From: Xiphias gladius
Lineage: Eukaryota; Chordata; Actinopteri; Istiophoriformes; Xiphiidae
Assembly: GCF_016859285.1 (NCBI RefSeq)
Contig: NC_053414.1
Location: forward strand, 33,855,912 to 33,919,911
DNA length: 64,000 nt
Direction: 5' to 3'
The translations under genes were made by a program, and so were the position numbers. The notes under the pieces were generated by a model. That model saw only the letters and a program-made list of their open reading frames with translations. It was not told where the DNA came from and searched no databases. Shown piece after piece: positions 43,376 through 55,746 of the stretch; the stretch's first letter is position 1; the number at the start of each line of letters is the position of its first letter.

Positions 43376-44032
43376 ACCTGTGAACGTGTGATTTCCTGTA
43401 TGTGACAATATAACGTACTCTGTTCTTTAGGTGAGCCTGTGCCCGCTGCAGCCACAGATTTCTGTTCTTCGCAGACAGGAGTGGAACCTCACATGGTTTT
43501 CTGCTGTTGTATCCCATCCGCCTCAAGGTTGGATGTGTTTGCATTATGAGATGCTTTTCTGCTCACTACAGTTGTAAGAAGTGTTTATCTGAGTTACTGT
43601 AACCTTTCTGTCAATCCCAATCTGTCTGACCATTCTCCTCTGACCTTTCTCTTCAACAAGGTGTTTCCATCCACAGAACTGCCACTCATTGGATTTTTTA
43701 GGTTTTTGGTACCATTCTGAATAAACTCTAGAGGCTATTGTGTGTGTGAAAATTCCATTAGATCAGCAGTTTCAGAAATAACCAAACCAGCCCATCTGTC
43801 ACCAACAATCATGCCACAGTCAAAGTCACTGAGATCACATTTTTTCTCCATTCTGATGTTTGGTGTGAACATTAACTGAAGCTTCATGCTGTATCTGTAT
43901 GATTTTATGCATTGTACTGCTAGCACATGATTGGCTGATTAGATAGGGGTGGCTCTGGCTCAGAAGGTAGAGCGGGTCTACCATTAACTGGAAGGTCGGT
44001 GGTTCGATAGTGATGTATCACTGTGTCAGTGT

Positions 44033-44084
<52 letters not shown>

Positions 44085-44277
44085 AGAAAGCACATTATGT
44101 ATAGAAAAAAGCGCTGTATGCATGTTTGTGTGAATGGGTGAATGTGACATTTAGTGTAAAGCGCTTTGAGTGGTTGATAAGACTAGAAAAGTGTTATATA
44201 AGTGCAGTCAATTTACCATAATTGCATGAATAAGCAGGTGTGCAGGTGTTCCTATTTAAGTGCTTGGTGAGTGTATG
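43376..44277 (-). mobile_element. Tc1-like element F, interrupted by a SINE
   Basis: The text 'gcttttctgctcactacagt', 'aaccagcccatctgtcacca' and 'attggctgattagata' followed after the SINE by 'attgcatgaataagcaggtg' is a familiar fish Tc1-like element whose transposase is on the minus strand. No intact frame remains. Confidence 0.8.
43946..44217 (+). mobile_element. tRNA-derived SINE, copy S2, nested in Tc1 F
   Basis: The A-box-like 'tggctcagaaggtagagc' and B-box-like 'ggtggttcgatag' form the head. A (GT)n tract lies at 44032-44082, and the tail 'aaagcgctttgagtggttga' ends near 'gtgcagtcaatttacc'. The host element reads continuously across the insertion, with ATA on both sides as a possible short target duplication. 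Confidence 0.88.
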
Positions 44278-44631
44278 TCCCCAAGCATTGTCCAAATGGC
44301 CAGTAGAGGGACACCACAAAACCATGGACTTGTATTGCTGCCTGCTTTCCTGGCTGGACCATCTAAGCTGTTAGTAACAACAGTACAGCTGTCATTCAGC
44401 ACCCATAAGGAAAGTAAAGAAGCTCATTTCTGAGAATGTCCTCCCAAGAAGAACAACTCACAACAAAACACAGGACCTAAACACAGAGACCAGTGTTTGT
44501 TTCCCACTTGAAACCATGAGTTCATATGGTTTTTGTTTTTTTAATGCATGAACATAATTGTTCAGTAACCTTAACTACATGTTTATTACTGTAACCATAA
44601 CAAAAAATGCACCCTAACAAATTACTTGTTA

Positions 44632-44925
44632 CTGGCACACCCTGGACAGGCCACAAGTCCATCACAAGGCTGACATATAGAGACAAATAACCAGTCACAC
44701 TCACATTCACACCTACAGGCAATTTAGAGTTGCCAATTAACTGGTGTGTCTTTGGGAGGAAGCAAGGGTGCCTGGAGAAAACACAGAGGGAGAACATACA
44801 AACTCTACACAGAAGAAGACCCTGGCCAAACCATGTCTTGAACCGAGTATTTTCTTGCTGTGCAGCAACAGTGCTAACACTGCGCTACCATGTGATACTA
44901 ATATTCTGATTAGGCAGTATGTAAA
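44632..44925. repeat. teleost interspersed repeat, probably a LINE-derived segment
   Basis: 'ggacaggccacaagtccatc', 'acctacaggcaatttagagt', 'aacatacaaactctacacag' and 'acagtgctaacactgcgcta' are phrases of a very common fish repeat. I am unsure of the class; a non-LTR origin is likely. Confidence 0.6.
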
Positions 44926-45407
44926 ATTTTGATTTGGTATCACATAAATTTAACTTACAATAATATAATTTAATTTATATAGATTTTATCCATCCTAATT
45001 AATCTGTTCTAGTTTGTTTTTTTGTTTCTTGTTTTTTTTCTGGAAATAGCCTGCCATACATCTTCCTTTTTGGCACAGATGGATCATTTACAGACAATGA
45101 GTACAACACTAATTAAAAGCTGTGAGTAAGAAAAATCCACTTACTTCATCTTTCTGTTGATAAACACTTCTTCAGAACTATTTCATTTGAAATGCATCAT
45201 GTTTTCCATTACAGTCCTTGGTTTGATCTAAAACATGTATCATAACCAAGTGAAAACCTTGATGTGTGGATGGCTATAAATAGGAATTGTGACATCACCC
45301 TGTGTGATTCATCATGATATTATGTTGATTTTGAATTTATGATCTCATCACCTACATTTGTGGATTAAGGACATAGATTTGGACACAACAATGGTTTTTT
45401 GTTGTTA

Positions 45408-45668
45408 CCTCCTCCAAGGATTTTATGTTTTCACCTATGTCTGTTTGTTTGTCTACAGGATGACGCAGAAAGTACTGAACCGATTTGCACCAAACTTCCT
45501 GGGGGGATTTGCCATGGGCCAGGAAAGAACCCATTAAATTTTGGTGCAGAATCAATTAAAGGGGAAAATCCAGGATATTTTTTATCACTTAAAATTGCGA
45601 GTGGGGACATTTTTTAACATTTCGTCAATATTTGGCCTTGGCAGAAGTATGTGCTCTACTGAGTGCCA
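45408..45668 (+). mobile_element. MITE-like repeat with inverted ACCTCC..CCAAGG ends
   Basis: It begins 'acctcctccaaggatttta' and ends with 'ccttggcagaagtatgtgct'; the ends are inverted relatives. The internal text 'ttgccatgggccaggaaaga' is familiar from a repeat widespread in animals. It is non-coding. Confidence 0.65.
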
Positions 45669-47139
45669 TTGTAGTTGTTGAATTTGTTCATATACCAAGG
45701 TATAAAAAGACACATAGAAAATGGTCTTTCAAATCTGATATTTGCTAAATCAGCTTTTTATTTCTAAACATGTACATTTTGTTTACAGTGCATCCTGATG
45801 CACGATGTTTCTGCCATCTATCACTTCTATGTTGTTATGTTCACAAAGTATATTTACAAATGCATACTCAATCATGATCTACATGGTGACATAAAAAGTG
45901 AGAGGGTCATACAAATGGGGAACTATCACTCCTCTAGATGAAACCAAGCCATGGTGTCATCCTTGCAACCTTAAAATCACACAACACTGACCTCACTTTA
46001 ACCTCTTGAGTATTTAAAAAAAAAAATGTTCAATGTGATTATTTAGTTATTTCGGGATTTTCCTCATATATCACAACCCTATATCAAAACACACTGTACA
46101 TATTTCATATGTTAAAAATACATGAAAAAATGCCTTTATTTGATGGAGCATTAGCAGTGTTCCATTGTTTAAAGGTAAACTGGGCTACATCCAGGCCAAA
46201 TTATTTTTCTGGTGCTGCACTGCGTGCAGTTCTGTTCTGTGGGCCTATGCAGAGTTCCCTCATCACTCCCTCCAATGTGAACAGGAAACGCATGCCAGTA
46301 GCACACAGCATGGACCTGTTAGACGTTTGGCTTAATGTGGCGCAGCACAACACTGACTTAATAAGAGGCATGCTGGTTAGAAACTTTGTCTGACTTTTGC
46401 CAGTGCTGCAGAACGTCACCATGTCACATGACCGTAAAACCTTGCGGGAGCCAGGCACCTGCATTTTTCTGAGTCAGTCGCTGCAATTGCTCTCCTCCGG
46501 CTGAACCAACTGAGAACCACCTATGTGAAGAACGAACTTTGCCTTAAGTTCCCTTAAGGCTCACTAACATGCATGACATGTGGTATGCTTTTATTAAGAA
46601 CTTCAGATCTGTTATCTCTTACAGTTATCGCTCCTAAAGGGGATGCAATTTTTTTTTTATCACCTCCTTCTTGTAGCTCATTGTTTTTCCCATCAAGAAA
46701 GCTAGTCTAAAAGTCTAAAAGTGTTGATTTGGCAGGTATTCCATGTGTGACTTTACCCCCATACACCTTAACCCATTGCCCTAGATGTTTTCATTAAACA
46801 TTATGTAGATTAAATTTCACGTGTCAAAAGACTAATATAAAGTTGTGTTTGGCCTGAAAATGTTTTAGAACAACATATTTTTGAGTGAGTAAAAATGTGT
46901 ATAAGTTTTGCACAACAGTCTGACATATTGAGGGTAACACTCATATTTTTAAATAAAAAAGCATTGAACAGCTGTGCAGATTTTCCGCAATGGGTTGTGT
47001 GAACATCTGCTGCTGTGACAGAGGTGTACGATGTTTTGGCGTGTTGCTTACTGATGATGCATTTTTTGCAATTGAACAGGTATTCTGTGTTTGTGTAATA
47101 GTCTTTATGTACTGTATATAGTTTTGCGAGCTCACTCAC
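45669..47139. other. intergenic sequence, nothing recognised
   Basis: Open frames on both strands near 46100-46464 show no family I can name. There are no clear element ends. Confidence 0.4.
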
Positions 47140-47480
47140 GGTACGGGAAGCACAATGTGTCCGACTGGACGCCATTGTTTTTATACTCCACCTCTGCTTT
47201 CGAAGGCAGTCGAAGTTGAAAACGAACGCAGCTTTTCATTTAAACGGAAGCGGTGTTGCGCAACACCCTGTTGCGTTACGCATGCGCACTGCCTTTTATT
47301 TTACGGCGGGGTTTATATTTATCGCTGCTGACTGGGTAACACTTCTGACACACTCATCAAACGATTGAAAGCGTACCTTAAAGCCCGTTGCACACCTTTT
47401 CGATGAAACATGTCGTTCAACCCGGTATCCGTTACAGTATACAGAGTTTTCCGATTGAACGTGTCCAAGATGAAGATGGT
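47140..47480. promoter_or_regulatory. CpG-bearing promoter-like patch
   Basis: This stretch is richer in CpG than its surroundings and contains GCATGCGCAC, an NRF1-type palindromic core, at 47280-47289. Minus-strand ATG 47175-47173 opens a short frame with a strong donor (gtgagt) after 12 codons, and a plus-strand ATG lies near 47410. Neither frame is recognisable. Confidence 0.35.
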
Positions 47481-47795
47481 CTGTGTGGTTTTCTATTTAT
47501 TTTTCTATTTTTTTTTATTTAGAAATTAAACCCTGAAATAAATTATCTTTTGATATTGTTATTATTATCGGAATAGTGTATATGCTTCACTTTATTTTTA
47601 TTATTTAATAGAATTACTGGCTTATTTATTCATTTATCAAAATGTGCCATTGCCAGTGCTCTACTTCCGGCTCAGCAGCTGGTCCAGGATCCGTTTTTGT
47701 TGTAAATTTCAGTTCATACAGGAAGTTTTACAACTTTGAAATAAAAGTCTTAAAGGACAACAAAATAATCATTTGAAAAGTGAGGTAAAGCAAAT

Positions 47796-47929
47796 CGGCT
47801 GTGGCTCAGGAGGTAGAGCGCGTCGTCCACTAAGCGGAAGGTCGGGGGTTCGATCACCGGCTCCTACTCAATCTTCGTGCCGAAGTGTCCCTTGGGCAAG
47901 ATACTCAACCCCCAATTCCCCCCGATGTA

Positions 47930-47964
<35 letters not shown>

Positions 47965-48070
47965 GAAATGAGAACTGTACGAATGCATGGGTGAATGTAG
48001 CAGTAGTGTAAAGCTCTTTGAGTGGTCAATAAGTCTAGAAAAGCGATATATATAAGTGCAGTCCATTTAG
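47796..48070 (+). mobile_element. tRNA-derived SINE, copy S3
   Basis: The best-preserved head here reads 'ggctgtggctcaggaggtag' followed by the B-box 'gggggttcgatcaccg'. The body has 'cttgggcaagatactcaacc', a (GT)n tract (47932-47962) and the tail 'aagctctttgagtggtcaat'. RNA polymerase III internal promoter boxes are intact enough to recognise. Confidence 0.88.
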
Positions 48071-48789
48071 AATTACTTACATTTTTTAAAAATTTATTAC
48101 GCAGCACGACATTTTTTATTCCATCACATTCGTTCAGTGTCCCATTGTCTCTATTGTGGTACAAATTTCATGACTTTTATAAATGACAGAAATACATCTG
48201 TAATCTATTTTATTTTTTGTTCATATCACACATAAACTAAGTGTATTTTGGCATAAAGCAGGCTGTTGAAAATGGATATCTTCTAATGCTATTTATGTAA
48301 TAAACCTGACGTACATTTCATTTAGCCTCAATGTTTTTATTTATTTATTTATTTATTTAACCAAGTTAATTATGTTTTATACCATAATTCCATAATTGTA
48401 TTTTACATTACATATGTCCCAAGTTGAAATTTAAATCGCCGTCATCACATTTTTCAAAATTTTTGACTTAAGGGAAGAATAATTGATCAGTTGTGTGTTG
48501 ATTATTATTCAAAATATAGGCGTATTTCATTGCTACGTTTAAAAAGAAAAATTTAACAGCATCGAGAGCATGAATTTGTAGAGTGAGCAAGGTAATGCTT
48601 CTATATTTTTTGTAATGTGGATATATTTTATTGGAAATCAAGATTGTACTTTTTAAGTGATAAACAACGTTTCTTTAAAGTGCAACAACTGTAGGTGCAT
48701 ACTACATATACTGTACATCGGCTGTTGAGGTTAAAAAGCTTTTATTGTTAAAAATCTAACAGGAAGTCCTCTGTATCACTCTCGCTATC
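48071..48789. other. intergenic AT-rich sequence
   Basis: It contains a (TTTA)n tract at 48335-48360 and nothing else recognisable. Confidence 0.5.
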
Positions 48790-48949
48790 TTTAGCATTAT
48801 GGTAGTCGCCGTATCAAGCGGCTCGTGAAGAAGGCATCCAGACAGGATTATCAACAGCAGGCACCGCCGAACTGCCGAGCGATATTTCTGGTCATAGTTC
48901 ACCTCCAACAGTCGGACCGATTTCCATCCAGATCAACGTGAGGAGAGAG
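48790..48949 (+). other. candidate 5' untranslated exon of the TESK-like gene
   Basis: A locally CpG-rich stretch ('caccgccgaactgccgagcg') ends at a good donor, gagag followed by gtaaac. Its place 1.3 kb upstream of the kinase start codon on the same strand fits a promoter-proximal leader exon. Confidence 0.35.
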
Positions 48950-50217
48950 GTAAACCGTCGACTCCGTCTTTCCACCCAGCTTGTCATTGACAGCTCCCGT
49001 AATTTACAGCAGCTAGGGTTTTTTTTTTTTAGCCTATTTTCCAGGAGAAATATGGGATATCGAAGCGCCACATTCTCCGGCTTATTTAGCATCATTAACC
49101 ATACGCAGTTATATTAAAAAAAAAAAGGAAAACATAGTTGAATGAGGCCTATAATTATTTCTTAGCCTGACAGTCCGGTTGATCTGTGCAGGTCGATGTT
49201 ATCCAATGTAGGTTATGGCTTATCACCCCATGACCGGTGATTTACTGTGGCTGCTAGCCTCATGGCTACCGTATACACACAGTAGATGGCCCGGGGCTGA
49301 ATTCAGATGATGCTCTCAATCGACAAATGCGACAAGATCAGCGCATATGTGTCCTGTCTTTACATAGTGGTGATATTTCACTGATGACGTCAATCCGTTA
49401 TAGCACCTATGGCTGCTGTAAACATGTCGGTAGTGCTGTGGTATATTGTTTCCTATAATATCTCTATAATATTCTTACGTACTTGCACAGGGACCTTTAT
49501 ATGGCAGCTGGTTGCTCGGCCCTCCTACCCTCTCCCGGTACCGTGCAGCTGCAGCATCCATCGTCACAGCCTCCAAATTGACGGGATGACGGAGAGAATC
49601 GAGCCTCCTCACGTACCAACAGGGTGATGTGACGTTCACGCTCTTTCAGGAATTCTTAAAACCGCCGATCGTGGCATGGATATTTGGAGTGACTTAACTT
49701 TTCATTAGTGAGGCTTTTCCATCTTTCCTGAGGCAAGAGGACAGGGGTAGCCCCAGATAAGCATATCAGGAGCTGGTGGGGACTTTGATTGTTGCTCAGG
49801 GGCACTTCAACAGCTTGGATGAATGAACCTGGGAGCCATGGTTGACCCTGTCTTTCAACCTCACCTCAAATGAGATGAATTAGAGGATGCTGAACAAATG
49901 AGATAATGTGTCTCGCTGGAGTAGAAATATAAATAATATTTTTCTTTAATATTTGAGTAGTAACCTCTGCTGCAGCTTTCACCAGTGTGGAACCTGAAAA
50001 GCAGATGCAATCAGAGTTGCAGTATTGTGTAAAACAGATATATTATCAGTTCATTGGGTCAGCCATACAGCCCACAGAAGCCGTCTTGATCATTGTGACA
50101 TTATGATGGTGGGAGTCAGCATTATCTCATGCCTCTGGACTCTTGAAGTTTAGCAGACATTTTGGTTCCCCTGTGGGAAAGAACGGAGCAACTGGAGTGC
50201 AGTGGTCTGTAAACACC
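48950..50217. other. leader intron and 5' UTR before the TESK-like exon
   Basis: No coding text. A possible acceptor, tttagcag, ends near 50156, about 60 bases before the start codon. Confidence 0.35.
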
Positions 50218-50424
50218 ATGGACTACCACGCTGAGTGCTGCTTCTGCGATCCTGAGGACGGTCATGGTGGCCCAGATGAGCTGTCACTCCACAGTATCCA
50301 CGCGCCAAATCGGATCCGCCCATCCTCGTACCGAGCCCTGAGGAGTGCTGTGTCCAGCCTGGCCCGCATCGACGACTTCTTTTGTGAGAAGATTGGTTCA
50401 GGCTTCTTCTCTGAGGTCTTCAAG
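50218..50424 (+). CDS. tesk1: TESK-family protein kinase, first coding exon only (partial gene)
   Basis: Testicular protein kinases are dual-specificity kinases of the LIMK/TESK group; they phosphorylate cofilin and so affect actin turnover. The exon encodes 69 residues starting at an ATG in a near-ideal context (CACCATGG). A divergent Cys/Asp-rich leader (1-33) is followed by [17 protein letters not shown] (34-50), [10 protein letters not shown] and the glycine-rich loop [10 protein letters not shown] (60-69). The donor is gtatgt, phase 0. The [12 protein letters not shown] text is closest to TESK1, while [14 protein letters not shown] is closer to TESK2, so the paralogue is uncertain. The catalytic Lys, HRD and DFG parts are not in the window, so at least 13.5 kb of intron follows. 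An upstream TTG-started reading is less likely. Confidence 0.8.
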
Positions 50425-52194
50425 GTATGTGACCTAATCCATTGATCAAACTGTAAATTTTCAATGGTTGATATAAACCTCTTTGGGTTTATCATTACTA
50501 CTCAAAATGTCAGCAGTCAGGCAGTTTGAAATATATGATCCTTGAATTATGGTGCAGTTTTTCTTATAGTTCAGTTGTTAGAATATATGGTAAGTTTACT
50601 TTTGATAAGAAGCGCAGCATTCCTCTTCATCTAAGGCAGAAGGAGAGGTATCAATCCCATAAATTTTGTTGAAACCTGATAATAAAAGAAACCATTATTC
50701 GCAGTCTTAAGCCATAATTTTTCATTCTTTAGTTTGTTCATCTACCTGTTTGTGACAGATATTATCTCGGGTGCTACCGATCATCAATCAATTGATTCAT
50801 AATATTTTTTTGGTGAAAAATGCCCATTACAGTTTTCCTGAGCCATGGCATAATAACTATTTTGGGGCTCTCATGTAAGAAATTTGCTGTTGGGCAATAT
50901 ATCATTAGAAACTGAACAATACCGGTAGAGACACTATATAAAGACATTTTTTTTGTGTTTAGAGTGTGACTACTGCAGGTAGAAACATGATTGCATTTAC
51001 AAACATTTGCTGTTTGGGGCAGAAACCTCTTCATGTCACGCATATGTAATCATCAGCTGTAGAAAATATCTTCACTGCTGGTGGAAACATCATCCGAGTG
51101 GATAAAAAATGTTAGGGTTAGGGTTAGGGAAGACATGTCTGTCTAAGGCAGAGTACAGTTCAGTCCAGGCTATTTTTGTTTCCTCCATTTGCTAAAAAGT
51201 GTCAAACAGCACTGCTTCATCCTCGACAAAAAATTCAGGTCCAGTTGATTTTAAGACCAAGAGCAGCTTCCACCTTATTTTTAGAGTCAGAGGTTGTCTG
51301 ATGTGACAAAAAAAATTGAAGCCAGAAGGAAATGTAGTTAAATAAACGAAATAATTTTTATTCCCACTGTGCCACGATGGCAAACCTTGTTATATTTGGA
51401 GAGGCAGAGTGGAAAACTGTGTTTAGATGTCTTCAGATAGTTGATAACTGGTAGCAGGCAACAACTATTTGATGAACTGTGTCAAGAATGATAGGGGAGG
51501 TAAGAGGTCCTATTTTGCTTTTGCTTATCTTCCCATAAACATCTTGGACTGCATTCATAGAGAAACAATGATGGCTAAAACTGTATTAATAAGACATCAC
51601 TTTTGTCCTGAAGTCTCAAACGCTCCAGCTGTGAGGTGTGTGCGGAGCCGTTGCTGGGCCTCCTTAAAATGAGATAACGAGACTCGGGTTAGGGCAGCAG
51701 CTACTGTCATTTATATGCAAAGTTACAGTAACACATAGTAGCTAGCTGAGTAATTTACCTTTGACATGCTACATCAGTGATATACTTAAAGCCAACATCT
51801 TCTCCGTTCTTCTTGAGAAGGGAAAAAGTTCTCTCATAAGAGGTGAAGGGGAGCTCACTCTTTACGATGTGGTAGATGGTGGTGATTAACTTCTCCACCC
51901 ACTGGATTGTGTTTTGTTTGCCCGTTGTGTCCACACATGAAGTGACCCAGCTGGTGGGCTGTCCACCACCCACTTTACCAGCACTCATTCAAAATGTTTG
52001 CGACTCTTGTTGTGTGTGTCTAAAGTCTGTTTTCTGTAGTTATTGGTCCCCTTGAAAAACAAACCCCCTTGGTTGGCGTTGGCAGGGAATTGGCGGCAAA
52101 CTGAGTACTACATACCACTTTCACCTTCCTCCACCAAGGTGTTCTGTGTTTTCCACGATACTAGGAACTCCCTCTTTCTTTTAGTAGCCTCTTA
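50425..52194. other. TESK-like gene intron, proximal part
   Basis: Non-coding. Open frames show no kinase text. It contains a telomere-like triplet, listed separately. Confidence 0.5.
51112..51129. repeat. interstitial telomere-like (TTAGGG)3
   Basis: Three exact TTAGGG units in non-repetitive surroundings. Confidence 0.95.
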
Positions 52195-53739
52195 TAGTTA
52201 CGTGCATAAGTAATTGAAAAGCAACTGCAATTTTTGTAATTTTGCACCACCACAATGGATCTGAAGCAAAGCCATCAAGATGTGATTGACGTGTAGACTT
52301 TCAGCTTTAATTCAAGGGGTTTAACAAAAATATCACATCAACTGTTTATGAATTACAGCCATTTTTATAAAAAGTCCCTTTTTTCCAGAGGCTCAAAAGT
52401 AATCGGACAGTTGACTGACAGTCAGTTTCGTGGCCAGATGTGGCCTGTTCCCTCGTTATTTAATGAAAAATTAAGCAGATAAAAGGTCTGCAGTTGATTC
52501 CAAGTGTTTAACTTGCTGTTCATGGGAACTCTCAATATACGTTCCAAAGAGGTGTTGATGCAAATTAAGGAGGCCATCATTAGGCTGAAAAAACCAATAC
52601 CAAACTGTCAGAAAGATGGCAGAAACTTTAGGAGTGGCCAGATCAACAATTTGGTACGTTCTTGAAAAGAAGGAATGCACTGGTAAGTTCAACAACACCA
52701 AAAGGCCTGGAAGACCACGGAAGAAAACTAAGGTGTATGATCACAGATTTCTTTCTTTGGGGAAGGAAAAACCCTTCACAACATCCATCCAGGTCAAGAA
52801 CACTCTCAAGGAGGTGGGCGTATCAATGACAGTCTACAATCAAGAGCCACCTTCATGAATGTAAATACAGAGGGTTTACCACAAGGTGCAAACCACTGGT
52901 AACACCCAAGAACAGAAAGGCCAGATTAGAATTTGCCAGAAAACCTCAGAAATGTTTGCCCAGCTCTAGAAAAAGATTCTTTGGACAGATGAAACCAAGA
53001 TGAGCTTGTACTTAAATGATGGGAAGAGAAGAGTATGGGGAAGGAAAGGAATGATTCATGATCCAAAGCGTACCACATCATCTGTTAAACATGGTGAAGG
53101 CAGTGTTATGGCATGGGCATGTATCCCTGCCAATGCGACTTGATCACTGGTGTTTATTGATGATATGACTGTTGATAGAAGTAGCAGGATCAATGCTGAA
53201 GTGTATAGGGTTATACTATCTGCTCAGATTCAGCCAAATGTTGGAAAAATGATATGACGGTGCTTCACAGTACAGATGGATAATGATCTAAAACATACTG
53301 CAAAAGCAACCCAGGAGGTTTTGAAGGAAAACAAATGGAATATTCTTCAATGGCCAAGTCAGTCACCTGACCTCAACCCAATTGAGCATGCATTTCACTC
53401 ACTGAAGACAAAACTGGAGGAATGGGAGGAAACTCAGCATTTGTTGATGTCCATGGGTTCCAGACTTCAGGCAGTCATTGACTGCAAAGGATTTTCATCC
53501 AAGTATTAAAAATAATCCTATATTTATAATTATGTTGGTTTGTCCAATTTACTTTTGAGCCTCTGGAAATGAGGGACTATGTATAAAAATGGCTGTTATT
53601 CCTAAACGATCAATGCAATATTTTTGGTAAAACCCTTGAATTAAAGCAGAAAGTCTTCACGTCAATCACATCTTGATGGATTCATTCCATTGTGGTGGTG
53701 TACAGAGACAAAATTACAATAATTATGCACCTAACTGTA
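52195..53739 (+). mobile_element. Tc1-like transposon B2, near full length, decayed
   Basis: The terminal inverted repeats read 'tagttacgtgcataagtaa' on the left and, in complement, 'tacagttaggtgcataatta' on the right, at TA. Plus-strand transposase remains in pieces: an N-terminal HTH part (52616-52858, VARSTIWYVLEKKECTGKF), a GRPRKKTK hook and a C-terminal part (53276-53509, with [12 protein letters not shown]). The pieces are separated by stops and frameshifts. It belongs to the same family as B1 and B3. Confidence 0.9.
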
Positions 53740-54957
53740 CGCTTCCTTTGACATATTGGCTGGGTGAAACTTTTACTAGTTGACTTCAAGAAAAAAATTT
53801 ATCAGGGAATTGAGGGTTAGCTTTAGCATCACAGGTGAACTGACTTGTAACTGTGATTGGCGGAAACACTGTAAGTGGCCCAAACGGGCCAGTAACTGGC
53901 CAAACAACTTGACCAACACTGTACTGGCCCTGGGTCATAGGGGCATTGCTTATGTTGAACCCTGCATAATCCAGTCAAGTATGCAGGGGAAATACAGAAA
54001 TTTTACGGTCACCTGAATGGCCCTCCTCCTGCAGTATGATTTTTTTTTTTTTAGCCAACTCTGCTAATATTCTGTGTTGTGCTTTATCACTATTGCAGTG
54101 GTGGGACTGACTGAAGTGGTGTTCTGTTTAACCATGTCAACTATGGGGGCCAGGTGTTCTTATTAAATGGCCAGTTAAATCAACCCAGGATTAAGGTAAA
54201 CTTGGATCAAGCCAACTGGCAAATAAGGCATAGCGTGGGAAAAGTTACCCATATTCAGATTTGAAGTAGTGTTGCGTAGTGATGGAATACAACAAACATT
54301 TAATATTCAGTTGTGGGAAGGGTGTAAGTGACTTTAATTTTCAACCAGGAATTGATAATGCAGAGTTGCATTATCAAAAAAAAAATGAATGAGGGGAAAA
54401 TAAAATCCCTAATTTTAAAATACCAAAAAGAAAAAAAAAAATTACACCCAATGCAAATTCAACAAAAAATACTTGAAATCAAACACAGACTCATAAGTTA
54501 CACCATCAGAAACCTGACAAATATTTTTATCTGTCTCTCTGCTTTCCCCCCTTATTTCATCATCATCGGGCAGAATGCTCTGTGGCGGCAAAAATATAAT
54601 TAAAATCGAAACAAAAAAATTAAAGCCTGGAAACTTAGCAGTGGTTTATAGAAGTGAAGTTTGTCGGAAAAAACAGCCTGACCTTCTGATTTTTCCTTCT
54701 GCCACAACAATACACTACACCTAGTGGCTAATTTTGTCGTAGCCATTGTTACTTAATTTAATCCAATCACCTTATTTGATGCAGTGAAACTGGACAACTA
54801 TTGATAAAATAAAAAAAATTACAAAATTAAAAGCCCTTAGTCTATTTAAAATTCAGCAGTTGAATTATGTCAAAATTTGGAAGTACACTAACTATCTCAT
54901 AACAGGTCAGGTGATAGTAGGCCTGTACCAATTACCAATTAAAGGAGAAGCCATTCT
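53740..54957. other. TESK-like gene intron, nothing recognised
   Basis: AT-rich non-coding sequence without a recognisable element. Confidence 0.5.
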
Positions 54958-55746
54958 TACAGTGGCTTTAGAAGGTATTCAGACTCTTTCACTTTTTTCA
55001 CACTTTTAGTGTTTGCAGTTTTTTGTTTAAATAGATAACATCCCTTGGCATTTTTGCCTATCAGTTTTTGGCCTACTCAGTAACCCATGATGACAAAGTG
55101 AAAACTATTTTAGAAATTTTTGCAAATTTATTAAAAATCAAAAACAGAAATCTCTCATTTACAAAAGTATTACGTCCCTTAAAATCAGTACTTTTTAGAA
55201 GCCCATTTGACAGCTTTAAGTCTTCATGGGCAAGTCTCCACAAGCTTTACAAACCTGGATTTGGGAACTTTATCCCTTTCTTCCTGGCAGATCCTCTCAA
55301 CCTCTGTCAGATTAGATGGGAAGCGCCTGTGAACTGCCATCTCCTGGTCTCTCCACCGATGTTCAATGGGGTTTATGTCTGGGCTTTGGCTGGGCCACTT
55401 AAGGACAGTCAGAGACTTCAGGAGTATGAAGTGTTGTCTTGGATGTATAGTTTGGGTCATTGTGCTGTTGCCTCAGTCTCAGGTCTCAGTCCTTTGGACT
55501 TCGTGGCTTGGTTTTTGTCCTGACATGTGGTGTGAATTTTGGTACCTTATATGAACAGGTGTGTGCCTTTCTAAACTATGCAAAAACTATGCAAAAATTC
55601 CTAAAAAAATGTTTTCACTTTGTGATTATGGGTTATTGAGTGTAAATTGATGGGCAATTGGCAATTTTATCCAATTGAAATAAAATAACAACACAATAAA
55701 GTGTGCAAAACATGGAGAGGTCTGAACACTCTCCGAAGCTACTGTA
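54958..55746 (-). mobile_element. Tc1-like transposon A3, internally deleted
   Basis: The ends are inverted relatives: 'acagtggctttagaaggtat' and 'acagtagcttcggagagtgt' in complement. Only about 790 bases lie between, compared with about 1.4 kb in A2. The minus strand keeps the transposase C-terminal block (WPSQSPDINPIEHRWRDQEM), and the remainder is lost. This makes it a non-autonomous derivative. Confidence 0.87.

Noticed and set aside
46810-47175. 121-codon minus-strand open frame starting MASSRTHC
   Set aside because: No family resemblance and low-complexity text; kept only as part of the promoter-like patch.
47796-47870. tRNA gene suggested by A-box and B-box text
   Set aside because: The same head with the same non-tRNA body occurs at 4104-4364, 43946 and 61160, so it is a SINE head, not a functional tRNA.
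55068-55554. Plus-strand open frame of 151 codons
   Set aside because: It is the antisense of the Tc1 A3 transposase block read on the minus strand.
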